From assembly GCA_028386065.3 (NCBI GenBank), contig JAKUCV010007207.1, positions 132,590 through 196,589 on the forward strand: 64,000 bases of DNA, given 5' to 3'. Both the position numbers and the translations under genes were made by a program. The notes under the pieces are model-generated. The model ran no database searches and was not told the DNA's origin. It saw only the letters and a list, made by a program, of their open reading frames with translations. Shown here one piece after another: positions 11,240 to 22,320 of this stretch; the stretch's first letter is position 1, and each line of letters begins with the position of its first letter. Source of the DNA: Turnera subulata (taxonomy: Eukaryota > Streptophyta > Magnoliopsida > Malpighiales > Passifloraceae).

Positions 11240-11870
11240 TTTTTTTTTTTGAATCCTAATGAGTGATATTACTATTCAAAATCATAAAATACACAATAAA
11301 AGGGTCACTAAATATCCAATAAATCCAGATCACGCTTCAACAAGTCAGAGCACCTGGAGAGAAAGGGTGCTAGTAAGTAGTAAAGCTTAGCTTACATTGG
11401 GAAGTCAATTCTGCCTAAAAAACATCTCATTTGTTGGCTTCCCTACCCTATGTACAAAAGAAACTGAGACATTCCAGGTTCTCATAACAAAAAATTTGAT
11501 TTCCCAAATTATGTTATTTAAAATATTATGTGGTTCTAACCTCTAATTAATCCAGTTGATTGTCATCAAACAATTCCATTTCAGTAAAAGTGAAGTAACA
11601 TTCAATATCCATGCAAATTTTAGGCCCTCCAAATTGACACCTCGGCTTTGAAGGGAGTACAGGTCCCCAAATTCAGCCAACAGCCCCCCATCCAATGCCC
11701 TGATGATCTCTTAAAACTCCTATCGTAGAAGCCATATCCGTTGATGACCATGCAGAACCATTTACATTCAATTTCAAGAAGCTGGATTTTGTTTGGGCTG
11801 CTTCTGATTATAAAGTTCAGATTACCTACGTATAATGTTGAAACCGTTGCAATGAGGCCCAGACACTTGA
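11240..11870 (-). pseudogene. L1-type LINE 3' remnant with degenerate RNase H domain
   Basis: On the minus strand, about 11795 down to 11440 can be read with stops and frame changes as an RNase H (RVT_3-like) domain: FLKLNVNGSAWSS, then IGVLRDHQGI, then EIKFFVMRTWNVSVSFVHR. These fit the KLNVDGS..., GG(V/I)LRD... and ...VSFVHR blocks of the RNase H that ends plant L1-type LINEs. The 3' flank runs to an oligo(A) tail (T's at 11240-11250 on the plus strand). The 5' edge near 11870 is approximate and no upstream RT was found, so the copy is 5'-truncated and dead. Confidence 0.55.
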
Positions 11871-12548
11871 ATTGGTCTCCTAAAACGAAGCACCTATAGT
11901 CCTAATATGGAACCTAGGGGCTTTACTCTGTATAGTTACTTAGACAAAAGAAAAAAACAGAGAGAGAGAGAGAGAAAGAAAAGGAGATTCGGCGACGCAA
12001 GATCATGTACGAAGAATGCCGGCCAAGATAGGAGAGACAAGTTCTGTAGTGTTCCTAAACTCTCTACATGACAAGAAGCCACATTTTCAGTATGTGAAAA
12101 GGAGAAGTTGCGGACACAGATGCGGACAGTACCTAGTTCTTTTTAAAAACTAGTTCCTTTGGTTCTTGTCACATCCCCGACATGAATTGGCATTTTGCCT
12201 TCGAACCATTTGACCTCTTCTTTGTCGTAGAACAGTAATAAATGAGGAAACTTTCCTTAAACAGTGAATATATTGTTTGCCGACTTCATCAAGTACGTCT
12301 AGCTCCAGTGAGAATCCTGAGATACTAGTACGAACAACACTAATATATACATGAACAAGTCACATTCACATCAAAATAAAATTGAGCGAGGCACATAAAA
12401 AGGTCACCTTCACCTTAGACGTGCACCAGCCATCTCTGATACTGATACGTGTACTTCTATTATGTCGTCTTCAGGATTTAATTTGTGTATAATACGACGT
12501 CCTTCAGTACATTTTGATGTTAGTTCCAATGCAAATTAACATCATCAC
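11871..12548. other. Intergenic / upstream region of paralog 3
   Basis: No gene seen. It contains a (GA)n run at 11958-11974. In 12413-12452 there are two ACGTG cores (GACGTGCACC and ATACGTGTAC), which are ABRE/G-box-like and lie 230-270 bp upstream of the ATG of paralog 3. Their role is inference. Confidence 0.4.
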
Positions 12549-12560
12549 TATATATATAAA
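12549..12560 (+). promoter_or_regulatory. TATA box of paralog 3
   Basis: TATATATATAAA lies about 120-130 bp upstream of the ATG at 12680, predicting a 5' UTR of about 90-100 nt. This is the cleanest TATA element of the four genes. Confidence 0.6.
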
Positions 12561-12679
12561 CAATCAATACTACGAAGTGTACACACACATCCATATACGT
12601 TCGTTTTCCCTCGATTTTTTTCCTTCTTATAACAGACTTTGATCAATCAATTGAGTAGAGAAAAAGGTGCCTGCAGAGG

Positions 12680-13174
12680 ATGGGAAGCAAAGCAAAGAAA
12701 CAAAGCACGATCAAGACAATCCTATTAGCCCCAATTCATATCCTTGGCAAGACAAGAGACTTGTATGTCAAGTGCATGACGGATTTGAATGGTGTGGTTG
12801 ATCAGAATTCACCCGGTGCTGTGGTAAGTAGTGGCCCTTTGGTTCACCCAACACATTTGCCTAAGAGCTATAGCGTTAGTTCCTCCAAGGTGAATAACGA
12901 GGAGGAACTAAACCAAATTGTGCGATCCATGTCCTACAAGAGATCAAGCGGTAGTACTGATGATATTGACGGACCGGCCGAGTCAAAGCAACAACTCCGG
13001 ATAGATACTCGAAGGAGTTACAGTGCTGGGGTTGGAAAGATTGGAAGAATCGAAGAGGACAAAGCCTGTTCATTTAGAGAAATCGACAACAATATTATGA
13101 CTCCAAGATGTGGAAGCTATGCCGCCCCGAGGAGTACTATGGGTCTTGCTAGGGGAAGGAGTGGGAGATTCTAG
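12680..13174 (+). CDS. Small plant-specific Ser-rich basic protein, paralog 3
   Basis: A single-exon 164-residue ORF with a complete set of family boxes: the basic head MGSKAKKQSTIK, then ILLAPIHILGKTRDLYVKC (about residues 14-32) followed by MTDLNG, LPKSYSVSSSK (about 60-70), NEEELNQIVRSM (about 73-84), RRSYSAGVGKIGRIEEDKAC (about 112-131) followed by SFRE, and a tail with PRCGSYAAPR. It has no membrane span or signal peptide and a net basic head. It is closest to paralog 4, with the same length and the same ...GAGGATGGGA start context. Function is unknown. Confidence 0.88.
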   Translation: MGSKAKKQSTIKTILLAPIHILGKTRDLYVKCMTDLNGVVDQNSPGAVVSSGPLVHPTHLPKSYSVSSSKVNNEEELNQIVRSMSYKRSSGSTDDIDGPAESKQQLRIDTRRSYSAGVGKIGRIEEDKACSFREIDNNIMTPRCGSYAAPRSTMGLARGRSGRF

Positions 13175-15473
13175 TATATATTAATGGTTTTTATATACAT
13201 TAGTTATGTCCAAGAAGTGCATATATAAGAACTTGGATTGTGTGGTGCTTTTCTCTTTAAGTGCTTGCTTTAATTTTCAGTTTTAACGTGTTCTATGTTA
13301 ATTAGAAGTATATTTTCCTGTCATCAATCATTCTTCTTTTTGCCGAAGTCATGGATCACTTCTTACTTCTTTTTCAGTTTTTTCCTTCTCATCTTTCCCC
13401 AAGAATAACACTCAAGAGTCTAAAAATTTATACTTGCAAAATGCATATATATAGTGAATGGTTACAGGTTGTTTTGAAAGGTGTACAGGAGCAGGTAGTT
13501 TAAGTAACACATGCTTAAGCAGTATATAATCTTGTCGTCAATGGTCATACAAGTGTAAAAGTACCCGCAACTACATAAAAAAGGTAATGTCAAGTCTGAG
13601 TGCCTAGCCTAGGTGCATATATATTGGGTGGCATAATAAAGAAATTATTGGACGGTACTAGAACACCGCCACAGCATAACCATCTGGTGTTAATTCTAAG
13701 CTCATCTTGTGAAATGGAAACGAAAATGGGAATTAAATTCATACATGTAACACAATGAAAACCAGAATGTAATTCATACTTGGAATTAGTCATTGCCAGC
13801 TAGCCAAAGAGATTAATGCTTTTAAAAAAATGCCAAAAATATTCATTGATCAATATTGGATCAGCAGTAGAGTTGACCTTATCAATGAAAACCAAATAGA
13901 CTGAAAAACTATTGGACTATGATAGATAGGGTGGGTGGCTCGAACTTCCGGTGGACGTTGCAACTGAAAACCTGTACTTGCAACATCAATTAACCACTTG
14001 CCACCTATAAGCACCCTCTATGTGATTATTAAAATTAAAAAAATTACGACTAAAGAAGCTTTATTTTGTGGGCTACTGTTTCTGCAGTTTATGTTAGGCT
14101 GATGTTCTATATAATTGGCGACAATTATGTAACAAATCTCACTCTTAATAACTAGCTTCAACAGTACAGAACTGCATAAAAAATTCTAGTTAGTGCAATT
14201 AATTTTTTTTATCAGATCAATTATTTTGTTGAAGAGCATGAACCTTACAGATCTCGATTGCCACACGTTTCGTTATTTCGTTGTCTCGCCTCCTTTGTGA
14301 AGATTCTTTAATTAATACTGTTAGTTAAAATATTAAAAAAAAAAATTGAGACTAATTTTTAAAACATACAGTGAAGATTACCCATATACCTATATCTATA
14401 TAAATATATAATAGTTCACCCCAACTCAGTAATTCTATGAGGCCATGTGGCAGCCTCAGTAATTATTATTTGTGTGAAGCTCTTCCTTAAATTTTAACTA
14501 CCTGTTACCTATTAAAAAAAGAGTTAATGTAATTTTTTTTTTTTAAGGATAGAGTTAATGTAAGTTTAAAGGCAAAGAATAAGAAAATACTGAAACGTCC
14601 GACTTCCAAACAATGCATCTGGCCTTTGTGTTTATTAATTCTCTCCTCCCCTTTTGTTGTTCAAATGCTTAATAATTCATGTCTTCTTCCCGTATTCTTA
14701 CCCCTCCACCCCTAATCTTAAAATGACATCTTAAATTGCTAATTTGTTGTTTAATTTTTCTGTATTTATTTCCCAATATAAATAACCCACCAATAAATAA
14801 AAATTATCCCGTCCCGTTGGTAGAGTACTAATTCCTCTTAATAGCCCTACCTTTCTTTCCCATTTTCTATCTGTTTAGCATTTCTTTCACGAAGAAACTG
14901 ATCTCTTAAGGCAGTATTAAATTGACATCGCAACAGAGAGCAAGCCCCATTACGTACAGGCTTTGGATTAATTTATTTCTTTGACAGCATAATTATAATA
15001 TTTTCATTCCAGTCTTTCATTTTCTTTTCTTTGAGCAGACCTGTCTTTCATTTTCTTGGAATGACAGATGGTACGTTCCAGTTGAGCAGGTGGCTTGTTT
15101 CTTTCCATTCCTTGTCCTTCAGAGAGCACCAAATGATACTATCTATTTTCCTCTTTCTTACCATTTACCTTTTCTTATCCTATCCAAACAAAAACGTTAA
15201 TGCTGTGTCTTGATCGAACTCTCAACAGACACTTGATGGTCGACTTCATTGTAAATACTAGATAAACCTAATTAATTAAGTCAATGTATAGATAACCTTC
15301 CTTCTCCACATCTTTGAATCAGTATTACTTATTACCGCAGCCATTGCCAGTATGTAACAATTATTTTAATTAGGCCGGCAGCGCTCAGCTTCATTTGACT
15401 GTAATTTCCAACTAAGCAAATTCCACCAGCGCTGCCTGATGGAAACGCATTTTATTGTTGCACATACATCAAT
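13175..15473. other. AT-rich intergenic between paralogs 3 and 4
   Basis: No supported gene in 2.3 kb. The ORFs at 13590-13793 (minus) and 15031-15213 show no family features. A micro-insertion at 14520-14563 is listed separately. The immediate upstream part of paralog 4 is AT-rich with no clear motif other than the TA tract. Confidence 0.45.
14520..14563 (-). mobile_element. Micro-SINE footprint, 18 bp with 13-bp TSD
   Basis: AGAGTTAATGTAA is repeated exactly (14520-14532, 14551-14563). The insert reads ATCCTT followed by 12 A's on the minus strand. It consists of nothing but a short 3' end and a tail, as expected of target-primed reverse transcription that aborted at once. Confidence 0.55.

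Positions 15474-15505
<32 letters not shown>
15474..15505 (+). promoter_or_regulatory. (TA)n tract, likely TATA region of paralog 4
   Basis: About 30 bp of alternating TA lie 80-110 bp upstream of the ATG at 15584. It is a microsatellite and also occupies the TATA position, so repeat length could affect expression (inference). Confidence 0.5.
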
Positions 15506-15507
<2 letters not shown>

Positions 15508-15583
15508 AACTTCTCCCTATTCTCAACCATTCCCTTCTCTGGAGTACTAGAGTAGTTTTAGTAAAGAAAGTAGGGTGCACAGG

Positions 15584-16078
15584 ATGGGAGTTAGCAAAGC
15601 AAAGGAGCGAAGTGCAATCAGGAAACTCCTGTCAGCGACCATTCAGCTTCTGGTCAAGACCAGAGACTTCTATGTCAAGTGTATCACCGATGTTAATGGC
15701 TTGATAGATCATGATGGAAACATGGCTGCCATGGTGGGTGGACCTACTGCGAGTCCAATATCAAGGTTGCCTAGGAGTTATAGCGTCAGTTCTAGTTCCT
15801 CGAGAACCAGTAAGGACGAGCTGGAATTCAAGGAAATTATGCGGTTGGTGTCCAAGGGAAGTGACAGGGTGATAAAGCCAACCAACAAGCAAGAGGAGGT
15901 GACGGGAACATTGGGTAGTATGCGAAGGAGTTACAGTGTTGGGGTTGGAAAGATTGGAAGAATTGAAGAGGACAAAGACTGCTCTTTCAGGGAAGTTGTT
16001 CACTATGCAAACAGACCAGCTGGTTTACCTCCAAGAAGTAGAAGTTACGCGGCGCGGGAGAAAATTGAGTATTACTAG
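15584..16078 (+). CDS. Small plant-specific Ser-rich basic protein, paralog 4
   Basis: I start at ATG 15584 (MGVSKAKERSAIRK), not at the GTG nine bases upstream, because the head then aligns with paralog 3 and both proteins become exactly 164 residues. Boxes: LLVKTRDFYVKCITDVNG (about residues 22-39), LPRSYSVSSSSSRTSKDELE (about 61-80), FKEIMR (about 81-86), RRSYSVGVGKIGRIEEDKDC (about 116-135) followed by SFRE and PRSRSYAAR (about 150-158). This is the best match to the family consensus. The Ser-rich RSYS repeats may be kinase targets (inference). Function is unknown. Confidence 0.88.
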   Translation: MGVSKAKERSAIRKLLSATIQLLVKTRDFYVKCITDVNGLIDHDGNMAAMVGGPTASPISRLPRSYSVSSSSSRTSKDELEFKEIMRLVSKGSDRVIKPTNKQEEVTGTLGSMRRSYSVGVGKIGRIEEDKDCSFREVVHYANRPAGLPPRSRSYAAREKIEYY

Positions 16079-17925
16079 CTACCTAGGGGAAGGAATGCAA
16101 GATATATACATATATATAGATGGGAAAAGAAGCAAGTGTAAAATATTTGCAAATCTGTTAACTATGATGAAAGCTTCCTTATTTAGTTGTGCGCTCCAAG
16201 AATTTGCATTGTTACATTTAGTTTGTTCTGTAGCGAGATTGTATATGTGGGAAGTATCTTCCTGTTGATGGCTTCTTTTCTTTCCATATGTTACATTTGG
16301 AATAGTTAACGGAAAACTAGCCTGTTATGTGCGTGCATGTAATGAAAACCAGACTACTTACATCTCTTATGTGTTTGTGTTTTGTGGTTAAGTTTCTGAA
16401 ATATATATACCAGTTCGGACTGTCAAGTTGCAGAAGAATGTTTCGATTTAAGGTATCAGAAGATATTACCATTAGGTCCTGCAAGACTGCAGCTAGCTTG
16501 GGGATACTTTTGGATTTTCTGGTGGAGTGATACTTCATCAGTTTTAAAACAACAAAGAAACAATGTACGCGAGTAAAAGGGTAGCTTAGCTAGTTTCACT
16601 AACCATTCTAACCAGAAGCTTAAGTTAATAGACTAAAGCTCCTAGATTATTTTAACATTCTAACAGTTACAAACTCCAAGTTATTTTAGAATTTTAATGA
16701 CAGGATTCACAACAGTATTGCATTGTTCTCTTGAATTAGACAACAAGGAATCGTTCTTCTTTTCGTTTTCTTTCTTTTTTTTTTCTTCTGAAGAAAAAGG
16801 ATAGGGATCACGTCTAATATCCAGAAAGGGAACAGTGATTAAACAACAACAATTAGGAATGTGGATGACGCTGATTAAATTCTCATAACCGGCTTAACTA
16901 TAGAAAAACCCTAATTAATAAAATAAAAATATGCGTGTGTGGTTGAGTTTCCGTGTAACGGTTCCCTGCAACAAGGAACTTTCTTCCCTCTTAAACAAAT
17001 GCCAAAAGTAAGCGGTCGATTTAGCATATTTTACTCCATTATTATAGCATGTTGACCTTGTTAATGACAAATTAATTTGCAAGTACTAGACTGCATAAAA
17101 CTGTATAACTGGAAACGAATGAATAGTGCAACTCCCGACTGATTTTGACTTAGAAATAGAATCACTGGTGACAGCACTTTCATTAATTATGCTCCAGGGA
17201 AGTTTGCAAATTAATGGTGTGCCAGCATAAATTGCTAGTAGTATATCACTTATCAGATAACATAATTGACCAAAAAAAATCAGATAACATAATTTACATT
17301 AAAATTCAGTTGTCCCAGTCAAGCTTTGGAATAAATATTTGTGGTACCCCTGTTATCTACTTTTCCTATGTCGATCCCGGCACGAAAAGACCACAAGTTC
17401 GGTCTCACCATTGTAGAAATAATTCTCTCTCTATATATATATACTAGTTTTCCGCATGTACGATGCACACGGCACGGTAATTTAGTTATGGTTAATAATT
17501 ATTTAATTAAATTAATGTATGAACAAATTGAGAAAGACTTACGAAAAGATATCTTCTTCCTTAAAATTTTAATTTACGCATTCATTCTTCTTTAATTTTA
17601 CATAAAATTTGTCATATTTTTACTATTTTTAATTAATTTTTTTCTATCATTTATAATGTTTGATATAATGTTAATTATTTTTTAAATAGAAGTAGTAATA
17701 TTGCTGGTGATAAAATTCCTCAACCTTTTTTCCTTTTTAATATAATTTTTAAAACATTATAGTAATATATTTCGTCAATTTTTTACTTATTGATATTTCC
17801 TATCCAAAGTGTCATGTTTCATTTGGGCATCTTTTATAATTTAAAAATTATTATGTATGAAGATGATAATTTTATTAATTTTTATTATACCTCCATGCTT
17901 TACAATTTTACTCCTGAATGTAGAA
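16079..17925. other. AT-rich intergenic; micro-SINE at 17253-17294
   Basis: No supported gene. TCAGATAACATAATT is repeated exactly (17253-17267, 17280-17294) around GACCAAAAAAAA, which is just the last bases and tail of a SINE. From about 17435 the sequence reads CTAGTTTTCCGCATGTACGA and continues with a GCACACGG-type word I associate with a common unclassified plant repeat, then becomes very AT-rich. Confidence 0.45.
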
Positions 17926-18112
17926 AATTATCGCAAAGATATCCATTTGTTTATAAACTCTCGCGGCGGAGACATACTGTCCGACCTTAGTCTTTATAAT
18001 ACAATGCGATTCAGTCGACTCGATATAGAAACAATCAGCCTAGGATTTGTCGCTTCAACAACACCTCTTCTACTTGCCAGAGGTTCGTTTAGCAAACGTA
18101 TAGCATTCGCCA
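17926..18112 (+). pseudogene. clpP: ClpP-like protease fragment, probably plastid-derived
   Basis: The plus-strand frame reads KDIHLFINSRGG, LSLYNTMRFSRLDIETI and SLGFVAS, then KRIAFATC. Plastid/bacterial ClpP has LFINSPGG, a Y(D/N)TMQ block, a PDV..TI block, GLAASM carrying the catalytic Ser, and KRLAFPHA, in the same order and spacing. The Ser of VAS is kept, the Pro of NSPGG is Arg, and the catalytic His region is absent because the frame ends soon after. About 62 codons are recognisable. There is no upstream start region, so it is a relic, most simply a plastid-DNA insertion, or a nuclear-transferred copy if the lineage has a fast-evolving plastid clpP. A second scrap of the same tail lies at 50218-50254. 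Confidence 0.6.
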
Positions 18113-18215
18113 CATGTTATGGAAGTATTATGATTAAGTTATATTGAGGAAGTATTGTTGTAATCGCCACACATTATGGAAGTATTATGATTAAGTTATA
18201 TTGAGGAAGTATTGT
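18107..18215. repeat. 57-bp tandem duplication at the insertion point of element A
   Basis: TCGCCACA...GAAGTATTGTTGTAA at 18107-18163 is repeated from 18164 with few changes and runs into element A's target site ATTGT (18211-18215). It overlaps the end of the ClpP-like fragment. Related sequence resumes on the far side of element A at 49889. Confidence 0.7.
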
Positions 18216-21200
18216 TGTAACGACCCGGGTAAATTTTTCGAAATTTTACCGTGTTGTTTTAACTTTTACATAGGTAAATAAAATTTTATCACGGTTAATC
18301 GGGAATTTTATCAATCCGAGTCAATTTTCATTAGTATTTTTATTATTCTTACAATTTATAAAATTATTATTACTTTTACCATTATTATCACTATTTTACT
18401 ATTCAACATTAATAATAATACTTTTATTATTAATGTGCTGGAATATTTTTGTTACAACAATATACTAATTATAATTTAAAGAGAAATTTCATCTTTTATT
18501 TCTATGACATTTAATAAATTAATCTTTGGAGATTTATTTTGAATTTATAAAAGAGTAATTGTTAATTATGTCTATGTTCACAAAGATTAAGTTAAAATGT
18601 TCAACACAAGATTTAGTGTAGTTTCGACCGATATGACGTAGTTTTGGCTAAGCCAAAACATAAAACACAGGGAGAGCTGCGTTTTGACCAAGGCGTTGAC
18701 TGTGGCTTGTGGACGTCCAAAACAACGTCGTTTCCTGTGTCGGCAAGGCACAATTATTGCCCGACAACACCGTTACAAAGCATCTCTCTTTTTCCTCTCT
18801 TTCTCTTTCCTTTCTTTTCTCTTCTTTTTTTTTTATCTTTCTTTTCCTTTCCAGCTGTTTCCCACGTTTTCTCTTCTTTTCTTCTCCCTTATCTTCCTCT
18901 TCTCCACACCGAACCCCCATAGCACTGCCACCTTTCCCCCTCTCCTTTTTCTTTCCTCCTTCTTTCTCATTTTCCCCACCCTTCGCTGTTGCCTTCCTAC
19001 CTCATCAGTCGCTGCTCTCTCACTCGCCTCGTTCCGCCGCTGCAACCGCCGTCGTCGTGAGTCGCCTCCTCCTCTGCAAATCGCGACACCGCCGCGTCTG
19101 CTGCCACCGACCCAACTCTCTCTTCTTCCTCATCAATCATTGCCGTTGAGGAGCAGAGCACAGAGCTGCTGCCGCCACATCCCCTCTCCTGCCTTTGCGA
19201 CCAAACGACACCGCCGCCCCTGCTTTGCTCGCAACCGCCGCCGGACGAGACAAGCTCGGCTGTCACCCACGATCTGTCACTGCCGTCGCTTCTCACCGCC
19301 CGATCTCCTCTCTCATTTGCCCTCTCTCCTCGGCGAAGCACGCACCAGAGCCGACCTCACCTCGGTTCAGCCGCCGTCAGTGCTCCTTCCGCCGCCCGAT
19401 TTCTTCTTCTCCTCTGCGACTCGCGCTGCCATCGGGGTAAGTGTTGCCCGGCGAATTCATCTCCCTCTCCCTGTGATAGTTGTTGGGTTGTACTAATCAG
19501 GTTCTGGGTGTTGTTGATTGTGGTTCTGTTCGCTTGAATCGGGTTGTATGCTTCTGTGTGAAGCTTGTGTTGTTGACCCGGCTGTGATGATGCCGGTGGG
19601 GCTGCTATGGCTGTGCGTGGTGGTGTTTTGGGTGGTGGATGTTGCTGTGTGGAGTTCCGGTCACCGGAGGGTGGCAGTGAGTATGGTGATGGTGTTAGCG
19701 ATCTGTTTGTTGGTGGTTCTACGTGGTGGATTGGGTGTTGTAGCCTTATTGGTGGCTTCGTGAATAGTAACCTGCCGGAATCCGACGAGTTTCTGTTGTC
19801 TCGGGAATTTCCGGCGAGGCCTCGGTATCTTCCCACGAGACAGAACCGTTAACGAAATACCGTGGTAACTCCTTGGACCCGATAAACTCCTATGAGCTCG
19901 GGTTTGGGCTTGGTGCACAAATGGGCTCGGAAACGGGCCGACGTGCGGAGGCCCATGTTCTCGGGATAATATTAACGAACTCGTCTAACGAAACCAAACA
20001 ACCGGACAGAATAATAATCAGCCCTTTAATTGAATTTGGTTAAAACAATTAATAATTCTCTCTACAGTTATTTGGAATATTATTCTTGTTAATTAATAAT
20101 TAAACAAAAGTTAATTTATAGTACGTTTTAATATTTCTCATGGGCTAAAAAGTAAAAGAAAAGGGCATAACATTAATACTTACCTCCTACACCATCTAGA
20201 CGTCGGTTTTACTACTAATTTTGGAATACACTAGTAGTAATACTAAATCATGCATATGCCTATGTAAGTATCGATTTTCTATTACTGATCCTAAATGTAT
20301 TATGGATATTTACATTATTAAATTTGTAAATGATAAGATATTTGAATACCAGTTATATTATCTTATTATCGGAAAACATATTGTTATCATCTGTTGAATA
20401 TAATATTGTGAGCTATGCAATCTATCATACTAGTATATACGAGTTATTATATTAGTAGACATCCGTTACATTATTTAATGAGCCATAGTATTAATATTAG
20501 CTTTACCCTATTTATAATTACCGATTATATAAGAATATATGTACTTATGAATATTCTTTCCTGCAACATTACATTATAATTATTTTGTGCCATATATCGA
20601 TTATGTTAATTTATGACCAGAGGAAATAATTCTATTTAATGATTTTATTTATCAAATATAATACTTATATGCCCATTATGATATATTTGTCGGTTGCACT
20701 ATTTTAATTACTATAACTGTCGTATACATAATTATTATTTTATTGGGAATAATTATTTTATAAAATGCTATCTACAAGTACTTTACGGGGTTATAACTAT
20801 TTTACAGCCGTAAAAGCATTGTTTAATGGAGACGGTTTTGGAACGACGATAACGATGTTAATTGTGGATAAGCCGAATAATAAAGTAATCTCATGCATTG
20901 CATTCTTCAATGTGCATTATAAGTGATTGTATGTGTTGACATGATATAGGGACAGACAAAACCATATGGATTATGTGCCGATTTTAGAGACATACCAGGT
21001 GAGGATAAGTAAATATTTATATACCGCCCGTGATATCAAGTTGCTTACTATGTGTGATACTTGATGGTATGATATTACTTCTGCGTCTGTGATTGATTGT
21101 TGATGTTATTGATGATGTTGGAATTGTTGGTAATAGTAAGATTATTGTTGTTGTTGTTGACTGTGAGAATTGTGTGAGTTGAGTACCGGGGGTACTATTA

Positions 21201-22077
21201 TGTGATGACAGTTTGCTTAAGTTATTATCCAGACGAGCGGAGAGGCCGTGAGCCTGCTCGGGATAATGAGATAATAGCCGGTTAATAATGACATAGTAAC
21301 AAGTCTAGGGAAAAGAAGATAATAAAATGGAAACACTTAGACATCTAGTAAGTCACAGTTAAATGCTGGAACAGCCAGATGGTAGTTTTTTATTTTATGG
21401 TGCTGGGGGAGAGTGTGCTTGGGGTCTGCTCCCTGTCTGTACCGATTATTATTTTAGGCGCTAGGGGAGAGTGTCCTTGGAGTCTGCTCCCTGTCTGTGC
21501 CAGTTATTACGTGGAGGTACCAGGGCGGGGTCCACGGGCTAGCTAGCTTGACTACCTGCGACGGCCACCATTTAACTTGTGATAGGGGCCCTGTCAATAA
21601 AATTGGATTAGTGCGTCTAGGATAACACAGAGTACCTTATGTTTGTTACCATCAGTTAAGGTTTGAGAGAACCTTCTGTTTGTTGCTGTTTACTGTGACT
21701 TGGTTATTATTGGTTGCCTGTATATTTATCTTTACTTATGGATTTTACCCGGTGAGCACTTCGGACTCACCCCTCGCCTGCGTGACTCGGTCACGTAGTT
21801 TGGTCTTTTCTTAGTACAGGAACATACGAGGCAAGCTGTAGTGTACCCTGGGGCAGGACTAGGATCCATTAGGTTACATCAGGTTTTGCTTATGGTGTCT
21901 TGAGTATTTAAATGCTTCTGCTGTGCTATTATTGTTATTGTACCCGAGGCCGGGTGATTGATATTATCGTTGGGCCATTGGGCCGGATTTCCTGTTGTAT
22001 ATGTTGTTTGTGCCATGTGTCGGCACTGTTGTTCGATAAATACTGTGTATTGGGTAATTAGTAGTCGGGGTGTTTCA
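18216..22077 (+). repeat. Element A 5' LTR
   Basis: Starts TGTAACGACCCGGG and ends GGGGTGTTTCA. Contents in order: an AT-rich head; a pyrimidine-rich tract (about 18780-18990); a GC-rich region that gives long but compositional ORFs (for example 18684-19496); an AT-rich stretch (20040-20800); two long GGGGGAG...CTCCC hairpin units (about 21400-21500); the SL1/SL2 stem-loop pair (21751-21798); and the end. It is longer than the C, D and E LTRs and starts GACCC instead of CAGCCC, so it is a separate subfamily. Confidence 0.9.
21751..21798 (+). promoter_or_regulatory. SL1/SL2 conserved stem-loop pair in LTR (element A copy)
   Basis: SL1 (21751-21771) is GGTGAG, a 9-nt loop and CTCACC. SL2 (21778-21798) is CTGCGTGAC-TCG-GTCACGTAG, a 9-bp stem with one G-U pair. 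The pair lies in the 3' part of the LTR at the same place in A, B, C, D and E, and SL2's stem differs between families with both sides changed. Other copies: 49562-49609 (A 3'), 23313-23360 (B, minus), 30046-30093 and 45562-45609 (D), 35819-35866 and 43599-43646 (C), 52281-52328 and 58758-58805 (E, minus). Confidence 0.7.
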
Positions 22078-22080
22078 TTT

Positions 22081-22092
22081 TGGTAGCGGAGC
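22081..22092 (+). other. Element A primer-binding site
   Basis: TGGTAGCGGAGC begins 3 bp after the LTR end. It matches the initiator tRNA-Met type PBS TGGTATCAGAGC at 10 of 12 positions. The same PBS occurs in D (30409-30420) and E (58398-58409, minus), and C has TGGTAACGGAGC. Confidence 0.8.
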
Positions 22093-22190
22093 GGGCGGTA
22101 GGTCCTTGGGTGATTGTTTTGCTTATTTGCTGTGCATAGCTCGCTCCTTATGTTTATCATTTTGCATTTATGTCATTTAGTTAGTATATG

Positions 22191-22244
22191 ATGGATCCAG
22201 TCGAGAGACGCCAGCTTGCCACAGAACATTCACATAAGAGGTAA
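22191..22244 (+). pseudogene. Vestigial gag start in element A
   Basis: ATGGATCCAGTC opens a 17-codon frame (MDPVERRQ...) that stops at once. The autonomous element C starts gag with ATGGATCCGGTT (MDPV...) at nearly the same distance from the LTR (128 bp against 114 bp here). Only the leader and first codons of gag are left, perhaps because they serve RNA packaging or are recombination remnants. Confidence 0.65.
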
Positions 22245-22320
22245 TTGATGCCATAAACATGCAGAAACATAAATATTATGATTATTACTAATACTATTAT
22301 TACATTATTATTATTATTAT

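Noticed and set aside
15575..15583. GTG start for paralog 4
   Set aside because: Plant nuclear genes use ATG; the ATG at 15584 aligns the protein with paralog 3 at equal length.
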